Shown piece by piece: positions 1 through 11,883 of a stretch of DNA of 64,000 nucleotides; the stretch's first letter is position 1, and every line of letters starts with the position of its first letter. The stretch is from the NCBI GenBank assembly GCA_029216955.1, contig JANAVB010023997.1:709501-773500 (forward strand), read 5' to 3'. The notes under the pieces were generated by a model, which saw only the letters and a program-made list of their open reading frames with translations, did not search any database and was not told the origin of the DNA. The DNA comes from Iris pallida. Its lineage: Eukaryota; Streptophyta; Magnoliopsida; Asparagales; Iridaceae. The position numbers and the translations under genes are program-made.

Positions 1-2180
1 GTTTAGGCTTGGTTGCTAGATAATCTAGGCAAGTACAACTTTTTCAAAAGTGATATGACCATACTTTATTTTTGGTTTTCCGTAGAAACTAAAATTTTAT
101 TGGTCTATAATATGCTTCTTTAAATTGTTAACATCTTTACTATATAACATTTTTTTTTGTTTTGATCGGTGGTATTGCGTAGATCTAAGTTTCTAGATAG
201 AGTTTTCGAGTATTTTGAGGTACTCATCTTTCAATTTTCAAAATTTTAAAAACTAATGCTTCCATATTGTAGGAAATTCAATTCTATACGATTTTGACTT
301 TTGAAAATTCAAACTTTGATTTAAAATAAGGTTTTTTTGGCCGAAACAAGTTTTGCCATTTTTTTAAGTTTTTGTCTTTGTTACAAAATGGTATACCGAC
401 GGAATATCGATATATACCGACATAATACCAATTTTATTCCACAAAAGTTCTTTGTCTTTTGTCCGGAATATCGTCGGTATACTACAGTATATCGTCGGTA
501 TACCAATTTTCGCTGTTTTTAGCTGATTTGAGCTATTTTTGTCTCTTTTTGTCCCTTTTTGTCTGTCTTTGCTATTTTCTTCGATTGAAATGATGTCTTA
601 TCATGCTCTAGTATTGTTTTATAGTTATAAAATAATTGTACATCCTATATACATGACACATGCTTATGTTCATGTATTATTCTATGTTCAGATTATATAT
701 AGTGGCTCGTAGTAGCATACTCCTGTACTGATTTTCTTATTAATTTCTAGTCAGATTTGAATGCATGTTCTTTATTGATACCGTGGATTCAACTTGTTAT
801 ATGTCTAATATATTTCCATCTTGGCAATAGACAATCGAGTGTGAGTATTGTCCATTGTATCGCATGTAATGTGTATTAAGAACATTTGCCAGAGATATCT
901 CGCAAATGACCCGTATCTATAACTCGTCATTTTAGGATGATTTTCGAGTGTCAACGACTTGAGAATTGAAAATGGATATTATAGATAATTGACTAGTAAA
1001 CTCATATAGATTATTGGGAGGGGAGGACATTTCATGCTACCGCGACTCAGGTCGCTATGGGCCCTTTAGTGGCAGGAATAACCTCGATTGACATGGGCCT
1101 CTGACCTCTACTAATTGAGTGTTGATAGCACTATTGATGTATTTTTTTAGTAGATATTTATCTACTATTGGTAGAGATTATTGGTTGATTGTATTTCTTT
1201 CTTTCTACCGCCGTCGCCCCCTTGGCCACCCGAGTTACTGTAGCGTAGGTGGTAGTGAAGTTCCTCAACATGCATTCTAGTAATTAGGTTTATGATATCC
1301 CTAGTTAGTTAATGATAGTAAGCCGTAGGCAATGATTGGCCGTGTACTTTTGGTTTTGGGTTACTTTATATGCTCATTGTCTCAGTGAGTGGCCAGAGGC
1401 TAAGTTCTACTCGGGAAAAAAAATCTGCAACCTCGGTCCTTGTTTGGTTTAAGGGTTGTGGCTCTGACTTCGAGTAGTTACTAAGCCCCTTGTTGCTCAT
1501 CGACTTATTCTTCTTTATTGCTATTTTTTAGCATTTTCATTCAGTCATTTCTATTCTCAAGATTCGTGCATTGGTACCGCACTAGTCCCGACCAGTATTT
1601 ATTTATATTTGTCATATGTTGTTGCGTTGTTGTTGGGCTTTGTCGTTCACCTCGAGCTTTCCTTGTGGTACTTGTTATTTGGGGTTCTGATCCCACTGTT
1701 TTTGCATGACCAGATTCCATAGTTTATCTTGAGGATCTACTTTTTTCTTCTCCGGATGGTTCATACTCAGGGGACCGACACAGATTAGCGAGTGGGTTAC
1801 CTTTATCTCCCACTCCATTTTTATACTTTTATTTAGTGGTGTTTAGCCAAGGGCATGTGTTAGTCCTTGTATTTGGGTTTTCTTCTCTCCGTCTATTGAC
1901 GACATGGATGTATATTCTGGATCGCGATTAGTTGTACATTTATGTACCTTTTCTATATTCAGTTGATGTATCTTTTTATTATGTCAGCTCTCACGATTAT
2001 GTATGAATTTATGTTTAGGCGCTTTACCCATCTCATATGTGATTTATTCTTAATTGCTTCTTGTGTCGTTTGGATTGAGATAGGACTTGTCTGACCTTAG
2101 AAGTCGTCAGTGGCATGCTAGAGTGCACTCACTTGTCATCTAGACAACTGTGACCGTATCTCGGGGTACTGGCAATATTT
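1..2180 (+). mobile_element. Old Ty3/gypsy LTR remnant
   Basis: No coding capacity is visible. Several stretches follow the order of the element B LTR at 46720-49603: a leader-like part near 270-330, and a part near 1660-1830 with the same wording (gtacttg, tttttgcat-gaccagatt, gaggatc-tac, gagtgggtt). Positions 385-510 hold several copies of a TATCGTCGGTATAC-like word, at the place where the B LTR carries its minisatellite. The orientation is plus. The left end lies outside the window and the right end is an ill-defined junction with the hAT remnant. The call rests on visual similarity only. Confidence 0.5.
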
Positions 2181-2229
2181 AGTAAATTTAGTAAATTTAG
2201 CTTCTATTCTCTTGACAACATAGTCAAAA

Positions 2230-3484
2230 TTTGGAACATTTCTATATTTAAAAAACAAGCAAGACATGTTAAAAAGTTCTCGTAAAGGTAAACAAGAAGT
2301 AGGATAATACACACCAGAAAGAGTTCATGTAGCCTTGTAAATTTTTTTAAAAAATTCACATATAGAAGTAGCAACTATCCAATCATCTTCAGTAACTGGA
2401 TATTCAAAATTATGATCCATGTTACAAAAATATGTAATAGCATCCTTAAACGGAAGTGCAGATTTTAACATTAAATATGTCGAATTCCATCTATGTGGAA
2501 CATCTTTAACAAATCTTCTAAAACGAATACTAAAATGTGCACATGTGTTCTTAAAAGCTTGTTACCTACTTGGAGACGTGTTCAAGCTGTGTAAACAATT
2601 TCTAAGTGTTTCTAAATGTGTACTAAAAAATTCAAGACATTCTTTTACAACTAAGTTAATAATATGGCAAGCACACCTAATATGCAATAATCTACCTTCC
2701 AAAATAGGTTGAAATAGTAAAGACAATGAATTTATAGCAGCAGTATTATTACTAGCATTATCAAAAGATACAGATTGAATCTTGTTGTGAATATCAAAGT
2801 CACGCAAGTGTTTAGAAATACAAGTGGCAAATGCGGAGCCCGTGTGTAGAAATTCTAAAGTTTTTAAACAGACGATGCGCTTTTGCAACATCCACAATAA
2901 ATCTATATAGTGTGCCGTGATACAAATATAAGCATAGTTTTGTTTACTTCTCCACACATCAGAAGTAATAGCTAGTTTATTAGCATGCGAAAACGTTTTT
3001 TTAAAGCAAGTCTCATTTCTTTAAAGAGTGTAATAACCTCTTTTCTAGCAGCGCCTCTAGTAACTTTATTAAAACATGGATTTAAAGCAATTGTAGTATA
3101 ATCATATAAAGATTCACTTTCACCAGAAGTAAATGGAAGTTCATCAACAATAATATATTTAGTAAATTCAGTTTTATGACGGACAGCTGAATAGGAAAAC
3201 GTACCCACCGAAGAACCTGCAGTGCCTCCAAAACTGTTATGAGTTTGGGTCGCCGGAATTGAGTTTGGACCGTAGCAAGTATCGTAGTGTCTTGAGAGTG
3301 TGCCCGTGCCACCTCCCCTCTTCCATTTGTATATACGAGAACATTTCTTGCATTGGGCCCCGTACGGAACTGTTTCACCTTTTTGATCTAAAACAAGTGA
3401 GCCATCAGGTTTAGCTTCACCTTTTTCAAAAGCATCATTAGCTTGGTTTGAACTTTGTCCGGCCATTTTAAAAAGACAAATCAA
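2230..3484 (-). pseudogene. hAT transposase (BED zinc finger, RICESLEEPER-like), broken
   Basis: This is a cut-and-paste transposase of the hAT superfamily, which acts in the nucleus on its own terminal repeats. The first ORF (2972-3484) carries a BED-type finger with CKKCSRIYKW and the following SRHYDTC. The second ORF (2562-2957) carries the catalytic-region signatures SFDNASNNTAAI and HIRCACHIINLVVKE. Further downstream another frame reads PHRWNSTYLMLKSAL, the usual W-containing motif of the RNase H-like fold. These pieces lie in different frames. The C-terminal dimerisation part (hATC) is missing because sequence related to the transposase ends near 2230. The gene is therefore frameshifted and 3'-truncated and should not make an active protein. 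The start at 3484 or at the inner Met near 3466 cannot be decided. Confidence 0.85.
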
Positions 3485-3949
3485 AATATATAAAGGATTA
3501 CAAAGTGGAGGAGGATACCGGAAAAAAATAATAATAAATTAGTTTTTTGCAAAAAACTAGAGAGATGGAGGAAGAAAAACTATTTCAAAAATGTAAATAA
3601 AAAAAAATAACTAGAAAGAGGAAGTCGTAGATCGCCGAAATTGCTTGATCGGGAGGTCGTAGATCGCCGGAACTTAGAGCACAACTTTCTTGAAATCTTC
3701 TTAAAGATGGAGGAGGATTTTTTTTGGTGAGAAGGATGGAATTGTTTGTGTTTGAAATGAAAGTTTAATGGCCAATTTATAGAATTTTTTGAAGTCAAAT
3801 GACCCCCCATATCCTCAAAATATAGTCGTTGTAAAGGATTTTTGGTCATTTTGGTCAAAAAGACCAAAATACCCCCTATAACGGTCATAAAACGGTCATA
3901 AAATGGGGGTATTTTGGTAAAAGGGGAACTATTATTCAAAAAAAAAATG

Positions 3950-4199
3950 AAAAATCCGGTTCAGCCGGCCGGACCGGGCCTGGCTCGGGCCGGGCTGAAC
4001 CGGGCCTAACGTTACTTTGAACAAAAAAAAAAACCGGTCCGGGCCGGGCCGGGCCGGGCTTGGGCTCGGGCGGACGAACCCAGCCCGGATCGGATGACCT
4101 AGTGGGCGGGCTCGGGCCGGACTACGAGCGGGCTGAACCGGGCCGGGCTGACTGCGGGCTCGGGCGGGTTCGGGCCAACCCGGCCCATGTAACACCCTG
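3950..4199. repeat. GGGCC-rich subterminal repeat zone of the hAT element
   Basis: About 250 bp of overlapping GGGCCGGGC, GGGCTCGGGC and GGGCTGAACC words stand out against AT-rich flanks. Zones like this adjoin the terminal inverted repeat in plant hAT elements and are thought to bind transposase. ORFs reading through it (Pro/Ala/Arg rich) are by-products of the repeats. Confidence 0.7.
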
Positions 4200-4212
4200 A
4201 ATGTAGCATCGC

Positions 4213-5104
4213 CCTTTATGCTTTCCTGCAAGCAGTAGAGTCAAATGAGATTCGAGGGTTCTTGGAGGATGGAGAGCTGAGGGAAATGGTCCAAATGAAT
4301 GATTGACAGCTCCAAAGAACCACAAAATTGTAATTTTCCACAACAGAAATCAAAGAAGCTTTGAACCTAGGCACCTTTGGTTCATGAAATTGGAGCCTTG
4401 GAAAAGGAAAGTGATTCATTTTCTTTATTTGGATGCCAAAGAAAATGAGAAGAAAAGTAATTTGATTCCAAGAGGAGGAAAAATAGGGGAGAAAGTGGTT
4501 CCTCCCACCAATCTAATGATTTATTTTCTTCCTCTAAGGATTCACTTTTCCTCTCAATTTCCTTGGATTTTCCAAACGGCGGAAAGAAAATTGATTGGAG
4601 TTGCAATTTTCCAATGGAAAGAAAATATCATAAAATCAATTTCCTTTCCTTTCTGCGAACCAAACGAGTTAAAACTTGTTGGTTAATCTTCTAAAACCAT
4701 TTCTGGCTTTGTTTTCAGGAATTGGATTTAGTCATTAGATGGAAAGCGTTCTCAGAAATAAGGGAAATGCTATATTAGCAAGGGTTGATCCAGAAACCCT
4801 CGAATCCACATTCGGATGGTTTTCCTCACTTTGTTTTCCTGCAAGCTGAATTGACCGACGTTAGGATTTGGTTAACACACTTTTATTATTTCTACCTGAA
4901 TCCACATTCATGAAAAATTATTAGGTGAACCAAGTCCTGTATGATAAATGACTTAGTGGACCTGGTTCACCTAATAATTTCTCTCCATTCATTCTCGAGA
5001 TTTCATAAGTTTCGTAACTTGGTATAGTTTAACTTTAACATGCACAGGACATGTTGCTTGTGCAGATTCTATCCATTCTCAATCCGCAGGAGCGAGCCCC
5101 GTAG
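4213..5104 (+). pseudogene. 3' exons of a probable HIT-type zinc-finger (ZNHIT3-like) gene, damaged
   Basis: Three separated blocks read like the C-terminal half of plant HIT zinc-finger proteins. Block 1 (about 4213-4340) gives AVESNEIRGFLEDGELREM, then, after a small frame change, IDSSKEPQN. Block 2 starts after a good acceptor (tttgttttcag, exon from 4719) and reads ELDLVIRWKAFSEI. Block 3 starts after ttgcttgtgcag at 5066 and reads ILSILNPQERAP, then a TAG stop at 5102-5104. The order and spacing match the family pattern of an acidic EIR..L.DEELQ helix, an ID.S.P.NELD..M segment and a final KIL..NP. The HIT finger itself is not in the window: upstream is the hAT element, possibly sitting in an intron. 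The frame change in block 1 and the lack of a clean donor after block 2 suggest a pseudogene. The family assignment is from memory and moderate at best. Confidence 0.38.
4375..4668. mobile_element. MITE-like insertion with CTTTGGTTC ends
   Basis: About 290 bp without coding sense. The left end (CTTTGGTTCATG, then TTGG and GGAAAG words) and the right end, read in reverse (CTCGTTTGGTTCGCAGAAAGG), form imperfect terminal inverted repeats. The interior is rich in GGAAA/TTTCC words. It sits between blocks 1 and 2 of the HIT-like gene, so it is probably intronic. The superfamily is not certain and no target duplication was resolved. Confidence 0.5.
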
Positions 5105-6033
5105 TTGATAAACTATGTATATTGAGTTGTTCCTAATTATAAATTTTTATATTGTACATCTGCTAAAGCTTGTTCACGATAATTTAGGGTTTAAACTTTC
5201 AGGGAGCTGCGCTACCAGTGGCCTCTTTGCTATTGCGAGTCGTGATTGGTTGTTCAGATTTGTGTTCAGCTTGAAGCTGCAGTTGTTATCTGATACTTCT
5301 GTGTTGATGATGACTCATAATGAGGCAGCAAGACTGATGCAGCAGTAAGTACTGCAGTAACAATTTTGTGGAACACTTTCATTCAATGGATGGACTTAGG
5401 TGGGGGTGATGGTGATAATATGAGTTGAACAATTTAGTGAATTCAGCTGGCTTATGTGGTCAACAATGAGAGGTATAACCTTTTCGGCTAGGCGGACGGT
5501 GATCGAATTGCAGGAGAAGTATGGACGTGTGTGTGAATATTATGGACAGTGGGCCCAAATGATATGTAACGTAACGTACAAAAAGTCTCGTGCATTATGC
5601 CGGTCATCGGAAAAAAAAAAAGAGTTGGAACAATTTTTTTTTTTTTTGACTGTCTTATGAACCAAAATGTATGGCCTGGATCACTTGGATGCCTTTCTGT
5701 TTGGTCATTTATAAATATTATGCCAGCAAAAAAGATGATGTGAGGATTATAACACCATTTTTAATTAAAAAAAACTTGTTATAATGTGCAAAACAGACGG
5801 AAAGGATGGGAAACATGTTTTTAGTGGAAGAAAGTTTCAAACTTGTTGCGAACACATTTTTTTTTTTTTAAAAATATTTCAATAAGAGCAATTTACTTGA
5901 AAACAACATCTTCTTGTAAATTGTTTACTATTTGATGCCTAAGATAATGTTAGTTGACTACTAGAAATTCATACGCAAAAGATAAACACACATACTTTCT
6001 TTTGTGTTTTCACTGCATATTTTTGTAAAAGAA
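5105..6033. other. Non-coding stretch between the HIT-like fragment and the MULE
   Basis: AT-rich sequence follows the TAG stop and could include a 3' UTR. There are poly-A and poly-T runs near 5611 and 5635. No supported gene, RNA or transposon terminus was seen; the short ORFs here have no recognisable domain. Confidence 0.5.
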
Positions 6034-6440
6034 CAGAAAATTTCACCTACAGTGAAGAGAATTCAAGTATTTGCGTAAAAGATGAAAACTTTGAGAAAAT
6101 TACTTATGTAGTGATCTGGCGCCAAAAAAAATTTAAAAACAGGTGGCCAGTCACACTGGCACCGGATTCATTAAATAATTTTTTTTTTCTATAAATGGCG
6201 TCAGTGTGGTTGGCGCCTAAAAAAACAAAAAGCTTGGCGCCAGTCACACTGGCACCGGATTCATTAAATAATTTTTTTTCTATAAATGGCGTCAGTGTGG
6301 TTGGCGCCTAAAAAAACAAAAAGCTTGGCGCCAGTCACACTGGCACCGGGTTGTGGGAGTTGGGGCATGGTTTCTAGGGAGCAGTGTAGTTTTTTTTTTT
6401 TTGCGTCAGTCACACTGGCACCGGTCATTTAAAAAAATTT
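6034..6440 (+). repeat. Left MULE terminal repeat with tandem hairpin modules
   Basis: After the terminal ~100 bp come four copies of a module whose core tcacactggc lies at about 6151, 6244, 6335 and 6411; the first three are spaced about 92 bp apart. Each full module pairs GGCGCCAGTCACACTGGCACC with a later, roughly inverted GGCGTCAGTGTGG-TTGGCGCC across a short AT-rich spacer, so each can fold into a ~20-bp stem. Such repeated subterminal stems are plausible transposase-binding sites, which is inference. Confidence 0.75.
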
Positions 6441-6504
6441 GTTCAACGTTCGGATTGTAACATTCGGATTGCAACGTTCATTTTTTCGACCGATGGATAG
6501 TTTC

Positions 6505-6513
6505 TTTAAATAG
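6505..6513 (+). promoter_or_regulatory. Possible TATA box of the MULE mudrA gene
   Basis: The word TTTAAATAG lies about 150 bp upstream of the mudrA ATG at 6661. It is followed by a CT/CA-rich leader typical of plant 5' UTRs. It fits by position only. Confidence 0.35.
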
Positions 6514-6660
6514 AGGATGACATAGCTCTCACTCACACCGAACCGGACTAACTCTTTTCATTCTCTCAACCAGAAGCTTCCACTCCAAAGTTTGAGCAAG
6601 TTTTCATTCAAAAGTTAGGTCTCCCAAGTTTCTGCTGTATTCAAAACACTCCATTCTGCA

Positions 6661-8490
6661 ATGGATCAAAGTTTAAGACTGTGGTGCTTGCATAGAGGTG
6701 CAGTAAATGGTTTATCATATGAAGGAGGTTTTACCCAAATTCTTATAATTTATGTAGTATTACATTAGATAACTTACGCAATTTGATTCTTGAAAGTTTT
6801 TCTATTCAGTATGAATTTATATTAAGTCACGTTTATGAGACACATTATTTTTTTATTAGATTGTGAACAAGCTTAGAGTTTTGTTCTTGAAATTATTTTG
6901 CAATCGTCATTTATAAGTATTTTGTAACGTAAGTACCATAAAGACTTGACTATATAAGTACTTAACGCGTTTCTAATTACGAAACCGATCCGAGTTCTTC
7001 TAGACAAGTTCCTATTTCATCTCATAAAGAAGATGATACATTAGCTTTAGATAGTAACGATAATTTTGATAATTTTCAAAGTATTGCGGATAATGATAAT
7101 TTAGATGAAAACTAGGATGATGATCTTGAAGATAATGTCAATAATGGTACCACAACTGAATTATTTGTTGGACAATATTTCGATAGTCGTTCTATATTTA
7201 GAACTTTTATTAGTGACATAGCAATTGAACACAATTTTCCGTGTTCAGCTAGTGTCATGAACAATGCAAATGGAATTATATATACCTGTAATCAACCAAC
7301 TTGCAATTGGAGAGTATATTGCTAGACCTATTCGTAGAGGTAATATTTTTCAGATTGCTAGATTAGAAAACTGAACTTCTTGTTTAGCTAGGCTCACAAC
7401 AGTTCTCATCCATTAGCAACTAGTTCATGGATCAAAAACAAGATAGTTGATATAATTAGGGATAATCAGTCCTACAGTCCATCACAAGTTGTTATGGATA
7501 TACAGAGAACATCGAATAATATTTTCAATTCCAAAGAGAGATGGCATTAGCTGAAATAAATGGTAGCTACTTTGATGCATATGCAAGTCTTGAAGAGTGT
7601 AGTTTTAGAATTATCGAGTCCAATCCAGGTAGCAGTTTTTTTTTAAGACTACTGAAAACAATAGCTTTCAAAAAAAATTTATTTGTTTCAAAGCATGTAT
7701 TGACGGTTTTTTGAGTGGTTGTTTACCAATTATTAGTATTGATGCTACATTTTTGTCATCTAAATACCAAGGTATCTTATTTATTGCTTCTGCTCATGAT
7801 CTAAACTATATAAACTTTAACCAATTGCTTATGTTGTTGCGGAAGGTGAGAACACAGAATGCTGGACATGGATTTTAACTAGTTTGAGAACATCTTTTGA
7901 AAGTTTTTTTAATGAATAGAGTAGAATTTTATTTATATTAGATAAACAAAAGTGGTTGCTTCATGCGATGCATTTTAACTTTTCCAGAATCATGTCATTT
8001 CTTTTGTATTCAACATTTTAAACAGAATTTGAAATCAGTTACCAAGATTAAAAGTTTTATCAAATGCTTGACTCTCATGCAAGATCATAAAACAAACCAG
8101 GCGCTAATTCATGGTTTGAAATAATTAAAGCCGAAAATATAGACATGTTTAATTGATTTATTGGAGTAAATGATGAAACAAGTAATTTTTCACATTGGAT
8201 TATTGCATGTTCTTCTTGTCCTAGATTAGATATTAACACTTCTAATCTTGCATAATGTTTCAATAACGTGGTTAAGAATTTACGCGATAAACCGATAACC
8301 ATACTACTTTATGGCATTAAAGCTAACATTATCTCTCTTCAAGAGAAGAACAGACAATTAGCTCAAAATCTTGAAATAGAGTATTGCCCGAGAATCTTAA
8401 AAACAACTGCTTGGATAAATATAGAAAAATGTCAACTCCATGTGTTGCATATTGAGGGTTATACGTTTGAAATATTAGATTTTGCAACAC
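6661..8490 (+). pseudogene. mudrA-type MULE transposase, broken
   Basis: This is a DDE transposase of the plant Mutator group. The ATG at 6661 gives MDQSLRLWCLHRGAVNG, the kind of N-terminus seen before the acidic linker. After an apparent intron, 6980-7320 reads an Asp/Asn-rich linker and then FVGQYFDSRSIFRTF and CNQPTCNWRVYC, the zinc-containing MuDR N-terminal domain. Near 7550-7650 are EINGSYFDAYASLEE and IIESNPGS, and near 7735-7775 IISIDATFLSSKYQGILF, which includes the first catalytic Asp of the MULE domain. The last recognisable part (8425-8480, KCQLHVLHIEGYTFEIL) corresponds to the run-up to the SWIM finger, which is cut off by the LTR at 8494. In-frame stops (for example after LDEN near 7114) and frame changes show it is inactive. 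Confidence 0.85.
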
Positions 8491-8493
8491 AAT

Positions 8494-11042
8494 CGTCACT
8501 CCCCGATTCGACAAACCGTTCATCCCCATTCCCATTACGCCGAATCGATCATCCTCGCTCGACGTGATGCCGTACGAGTCTATAATTACACTCGTACAAG
8601 ACAAGAACATTACATTTGATCATTTTATTTAAAACATTCAAGTTGAAACTTCACAAATCACAGAGTAATTGAACATGTAGTATAAGAAGATAGAATTATG
8701 TTTTCGTTGATAGCTTGCAGCGAAGTGCAAGTCATTTTACATTGGATATGTCGTCGGGCTACATTGATTGAAGAAAAAATATACTCGACAAGCTACCTGA
8801 ACTAACACTTGTTGTTCCATACATTCATCCTTTTATACATTGAAAGCCTTCGATGAATTGGCTTCAAAATACTTCAGAATAGAAAGAGCTTCAAAATGCC
8901 TCTCCGAACTTCAGCTTTGGCTTAGCGACGTGCACCCCCAGAGTCCTCGTCACCTGTGGGATTGGAATTAGTCACTTGGAAATGCACTAGTGAGCGGGAC
9001 GAACCCACTCGTCTAAACAAACTCTAATTGTTAAGGTAGGCATGCATTGAAGCTTTCTTTCTATTTAGAACTAAAATAAATTTAGTTCATATCGATAACC
9101 ATCTTTGAAGTAGTAAAAACATACAAAGAAACATAATAATCTATCTCATTTCTTACCACGGTCGTGCTCGCCCCTGTATAACAACAGAGATTATGACTTC
9201 TACCTGCATAAGACAACAGGTGAGCATTCTACTATCTTATATCATTGATGCTATGCACCATGAGGGACTTCTATATGGCATTGCGACGTGCCTGTTAGCT
9301 TGGGTTGCAAGCCCAATTGGAGGTCCCGTAATGCCTCGCACCGAAGCACGATTTTATATGTTCCCCCTAGGTCGATACGGTTCCGATGCCCTGGACCGTT
9401 TCGAGGAAAGTTAAACTTGTGCACAAGTTGTCCATGACCATGCCAATGCATGAGCAGTTTAATATATGAAACAGGTTGCATAGCGTGGACAATATTGAAC
9501 AGCATTATCATTTTTCCCCACTCATGCAATGAATCATTTTCCCCAAAGATGTACTTCCGATTTAGCGTCCCGTAGACATCACCCGAGGCACCGTATGCCA
9601 CAACCAACATTTTATTTTTTATTTTGCAGATCATGGAATAATCTATCTCTTTTTTACAACCTTAAACTTTCTCTTTTCGATGTAAAACTTATATTTTCAG
9701 AGTAAATTACAATAAATTGATACATTTTTTTTCCGAGTTTTTGATCTTAGTGGATTGGCATGCATTTAACTTGGCATCGTCGGTTTGAAAAGTTCAAGGC
9801 AAAAGAATTTCGTTTGCGGGAATGAATAGAAAAGAAAGGGCGAACCACCCACCAAGTATTTGATCGTGCCGAGAGTCGGAGCGCTTCGCAACATTCAAGC
9901 TGCAGTTACGCGAGCTCCTGCAATGTCACCAACACTTAGTCAGAGTTCTTTCTTTAATCCTTCATTTCAAAATTTGTAGAATGCATTCAGAAAATGACGC
10001 TAAAACATATGCATTAGAACCAAGCAGCAAAAACTCCAAGAAAACCATACAGCTGTCCGGTTCCGTCGAAGGGACTCTTATATAGAGCTCACTTGTCGAG
10101 ACGTAGCCTACTGCATCTAGGACTTATTCCAACAAAAGTCGTTCCATTAGTTGGATCGATTCTCGTAACATTCGTCCAAATCGATTTATTCGATGCCGTA
10201 AAGGGTTATCGTAAGCCAAGCTCAGCGATCGAGTCAGATAGCCATCTAAGTTCCCGACCGATATGACTCATCGCAAGCATATTATATAGTCCGCGCCTAT
10301 CGGGAACGGAGCACTACATAATTATATAGGCTTTCCAGAACTGTTTACGGATCATAAAACGACTAAGGATCATCGAGGGAGGAACCGTACCTTGAAGAAG
10401 GTGGCGTCGCATCATGCTGCTGCTTCCGTGTTCAATTGCCTCGCGTGCATGGCCTCCGGCAGCCCGTGCGGTGGCACGCGGCGGCCAGGGTGAATGTGCG
10501 GCGACGCCCAACGTAGAGGGGGTTCGCTAGGGTTGACGGCTCAGGTGGGGTTAGGGTTTAGAGCGATCTCTCTCATGCTCTCTCTCGATATATATAGGTG
10601 TATATAACTGCAGTTGAACGAAACAGGGGTGGGGGTCGGGCTGAGCTACTCCCTGTTTGGGTTTGCTTGTGCGGTGGGCTGTTCTGTAGGGTGGAGCTGT
10701 TTGCTCGAGCTGGACTAGGCCGTGCTTAGGGCTTAGTTGAGCGGGCTGGGCCTCTGGCCAGACTGGGCTGGCTGGAAGTCCTAGGGGTTGGGCTGAGCTT
10801 CCTTCTTCTTCTGTTCACTTGTTTCTTTTGTATACCTACTTATATACATATACATATACATTATGTATAACTCCCTCCATTTATATATGTATATACCTAT
10901 ATATATATTTATACAATATGTGCATGATGGCTATATGTACCCCATATAATATGTATACATACAATCAAAATATATTATCACTATATAATTATTTTTTATA
11001 TATTATCACTATATAATATTTTTTTTATATATTATATTGTAT

Positions 11043-11115
<73 letters not shown>

Positions 11116-11883
11116 GATCGATATCTACAATCAAGATTATAATCACCATGTAACAATATGTACAACCAAGATATATTATACATATATAAAATCCTCATAT
11201 ATAATTATTAAATTAATTTAAATACTAAAATTTATAATTAAAATTATTGGGAATATATTAAAGCACATCGTTTACCATTTATGAACATATTTATACACAA
11301 GTATATATACTGCTATGTAAATGCCAAAGTCCAAATATCACTCTACAGGAATATTATCATATTCACAAGAATAGTAACCTAATAGCAAGAATCTTTATGA
11401 TATAAATTATACATATATAACAATCATTTCCAAAATGCTTTCTAAATCACTAAAGTAAAATGCCAATACAACATACATCTATATGGTCGTCTCTGAACAT
11501 ACTACCCGACTACGTGGGCTTGGACTTGGTTCGGGTCCGGTCCGAACTAGTTCGGTACAACCGGGTCTTCTACAAGTCAATAAATCTAAACAATTAAATA
11601 ATTAAAATGTCTTTATAGGTTAGGTCGCAACTTGGCCTGGTTTTCCTAGTTAGGATACCCCTATGGCTTGCATTCCCCTACCATGGTTAAACACTAGTCA
11701 AAGCACGCTACTACTGCACTATCCGTGCCATGATTCCTAGCCGTCTTGTAATTCAAACTCCACCATGGCTAAAGTCATCTACCGTAATAATTAACTAAAT
11801 AATTATTTATAAAATTCTAAAAATCATATTTAAATCAAATAAATAATATAAAAATATGTCAAATTCCGGGAAGAGGGGTTACA
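8494..11883 (-). mobile_element. Solo-type gypsy LTR inside the MULE
   Basis: The left boundary reads cgtcactccccgattc and the right boundary gaagaggggttaca, so the ends are near-inverted TGTAACCCC/GGGAGTGAC types as in long chromovirus LTRs. No gag or pol is present. The interior has LTR-like content for a minus-oriented copy: gggacgaacccactcg near 8997, a TA-rich part, and AACCGG-type words near 11530. The related LTR piece at 37851 begins almost the same way. The flanks (acaat and gataa) do not form a clean 5-bp duplication, and both MULE genes lose their 3' ends here. The insertion was therefore followed by deletion, or the boundaries have drifted. Confidence 0.6.
11045..11114. repeat. 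(TA)n microsatellite in the LTR
   Basis: About 70 bp of nearly pure TA dinucleotides, interrupted once near 11080. Confidence 0.95.

Larger units (their letters stand above)
2185..4199 (-). mobile_element. hAT-superfamily DNA transposon, decayed
   Basis: The element contains a minus-strand BED/hAT transposase, followed at its 5' side (3950-4199) by a GC-rich zone dominated by GGGCC/CGGGC words. Read on the minus strand, the outer end starts CAGGGTGTTACATGGGCC, which resembles the CAGGGGTG ends with GGGCC subterminal repeats of many plant hAT elements. The opposite end, near 2185, shows no matching terminus. The element therefore looks truncated against the LTR remnant, and no 8-bp duplication could be paired. 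Confidence 0.65.

Noticed and set aside
1518..1709. 63-codon hydrophobic ORF
   Set aside because: It lies in an LTR remnant and has no support beyond length.
3932..4343. Pro/Ala/Arg-rich ORFs
   Set aside because: They arise from the GGGCC-rich subterminal repeats of the hAT element, with no domain and no conserved start.
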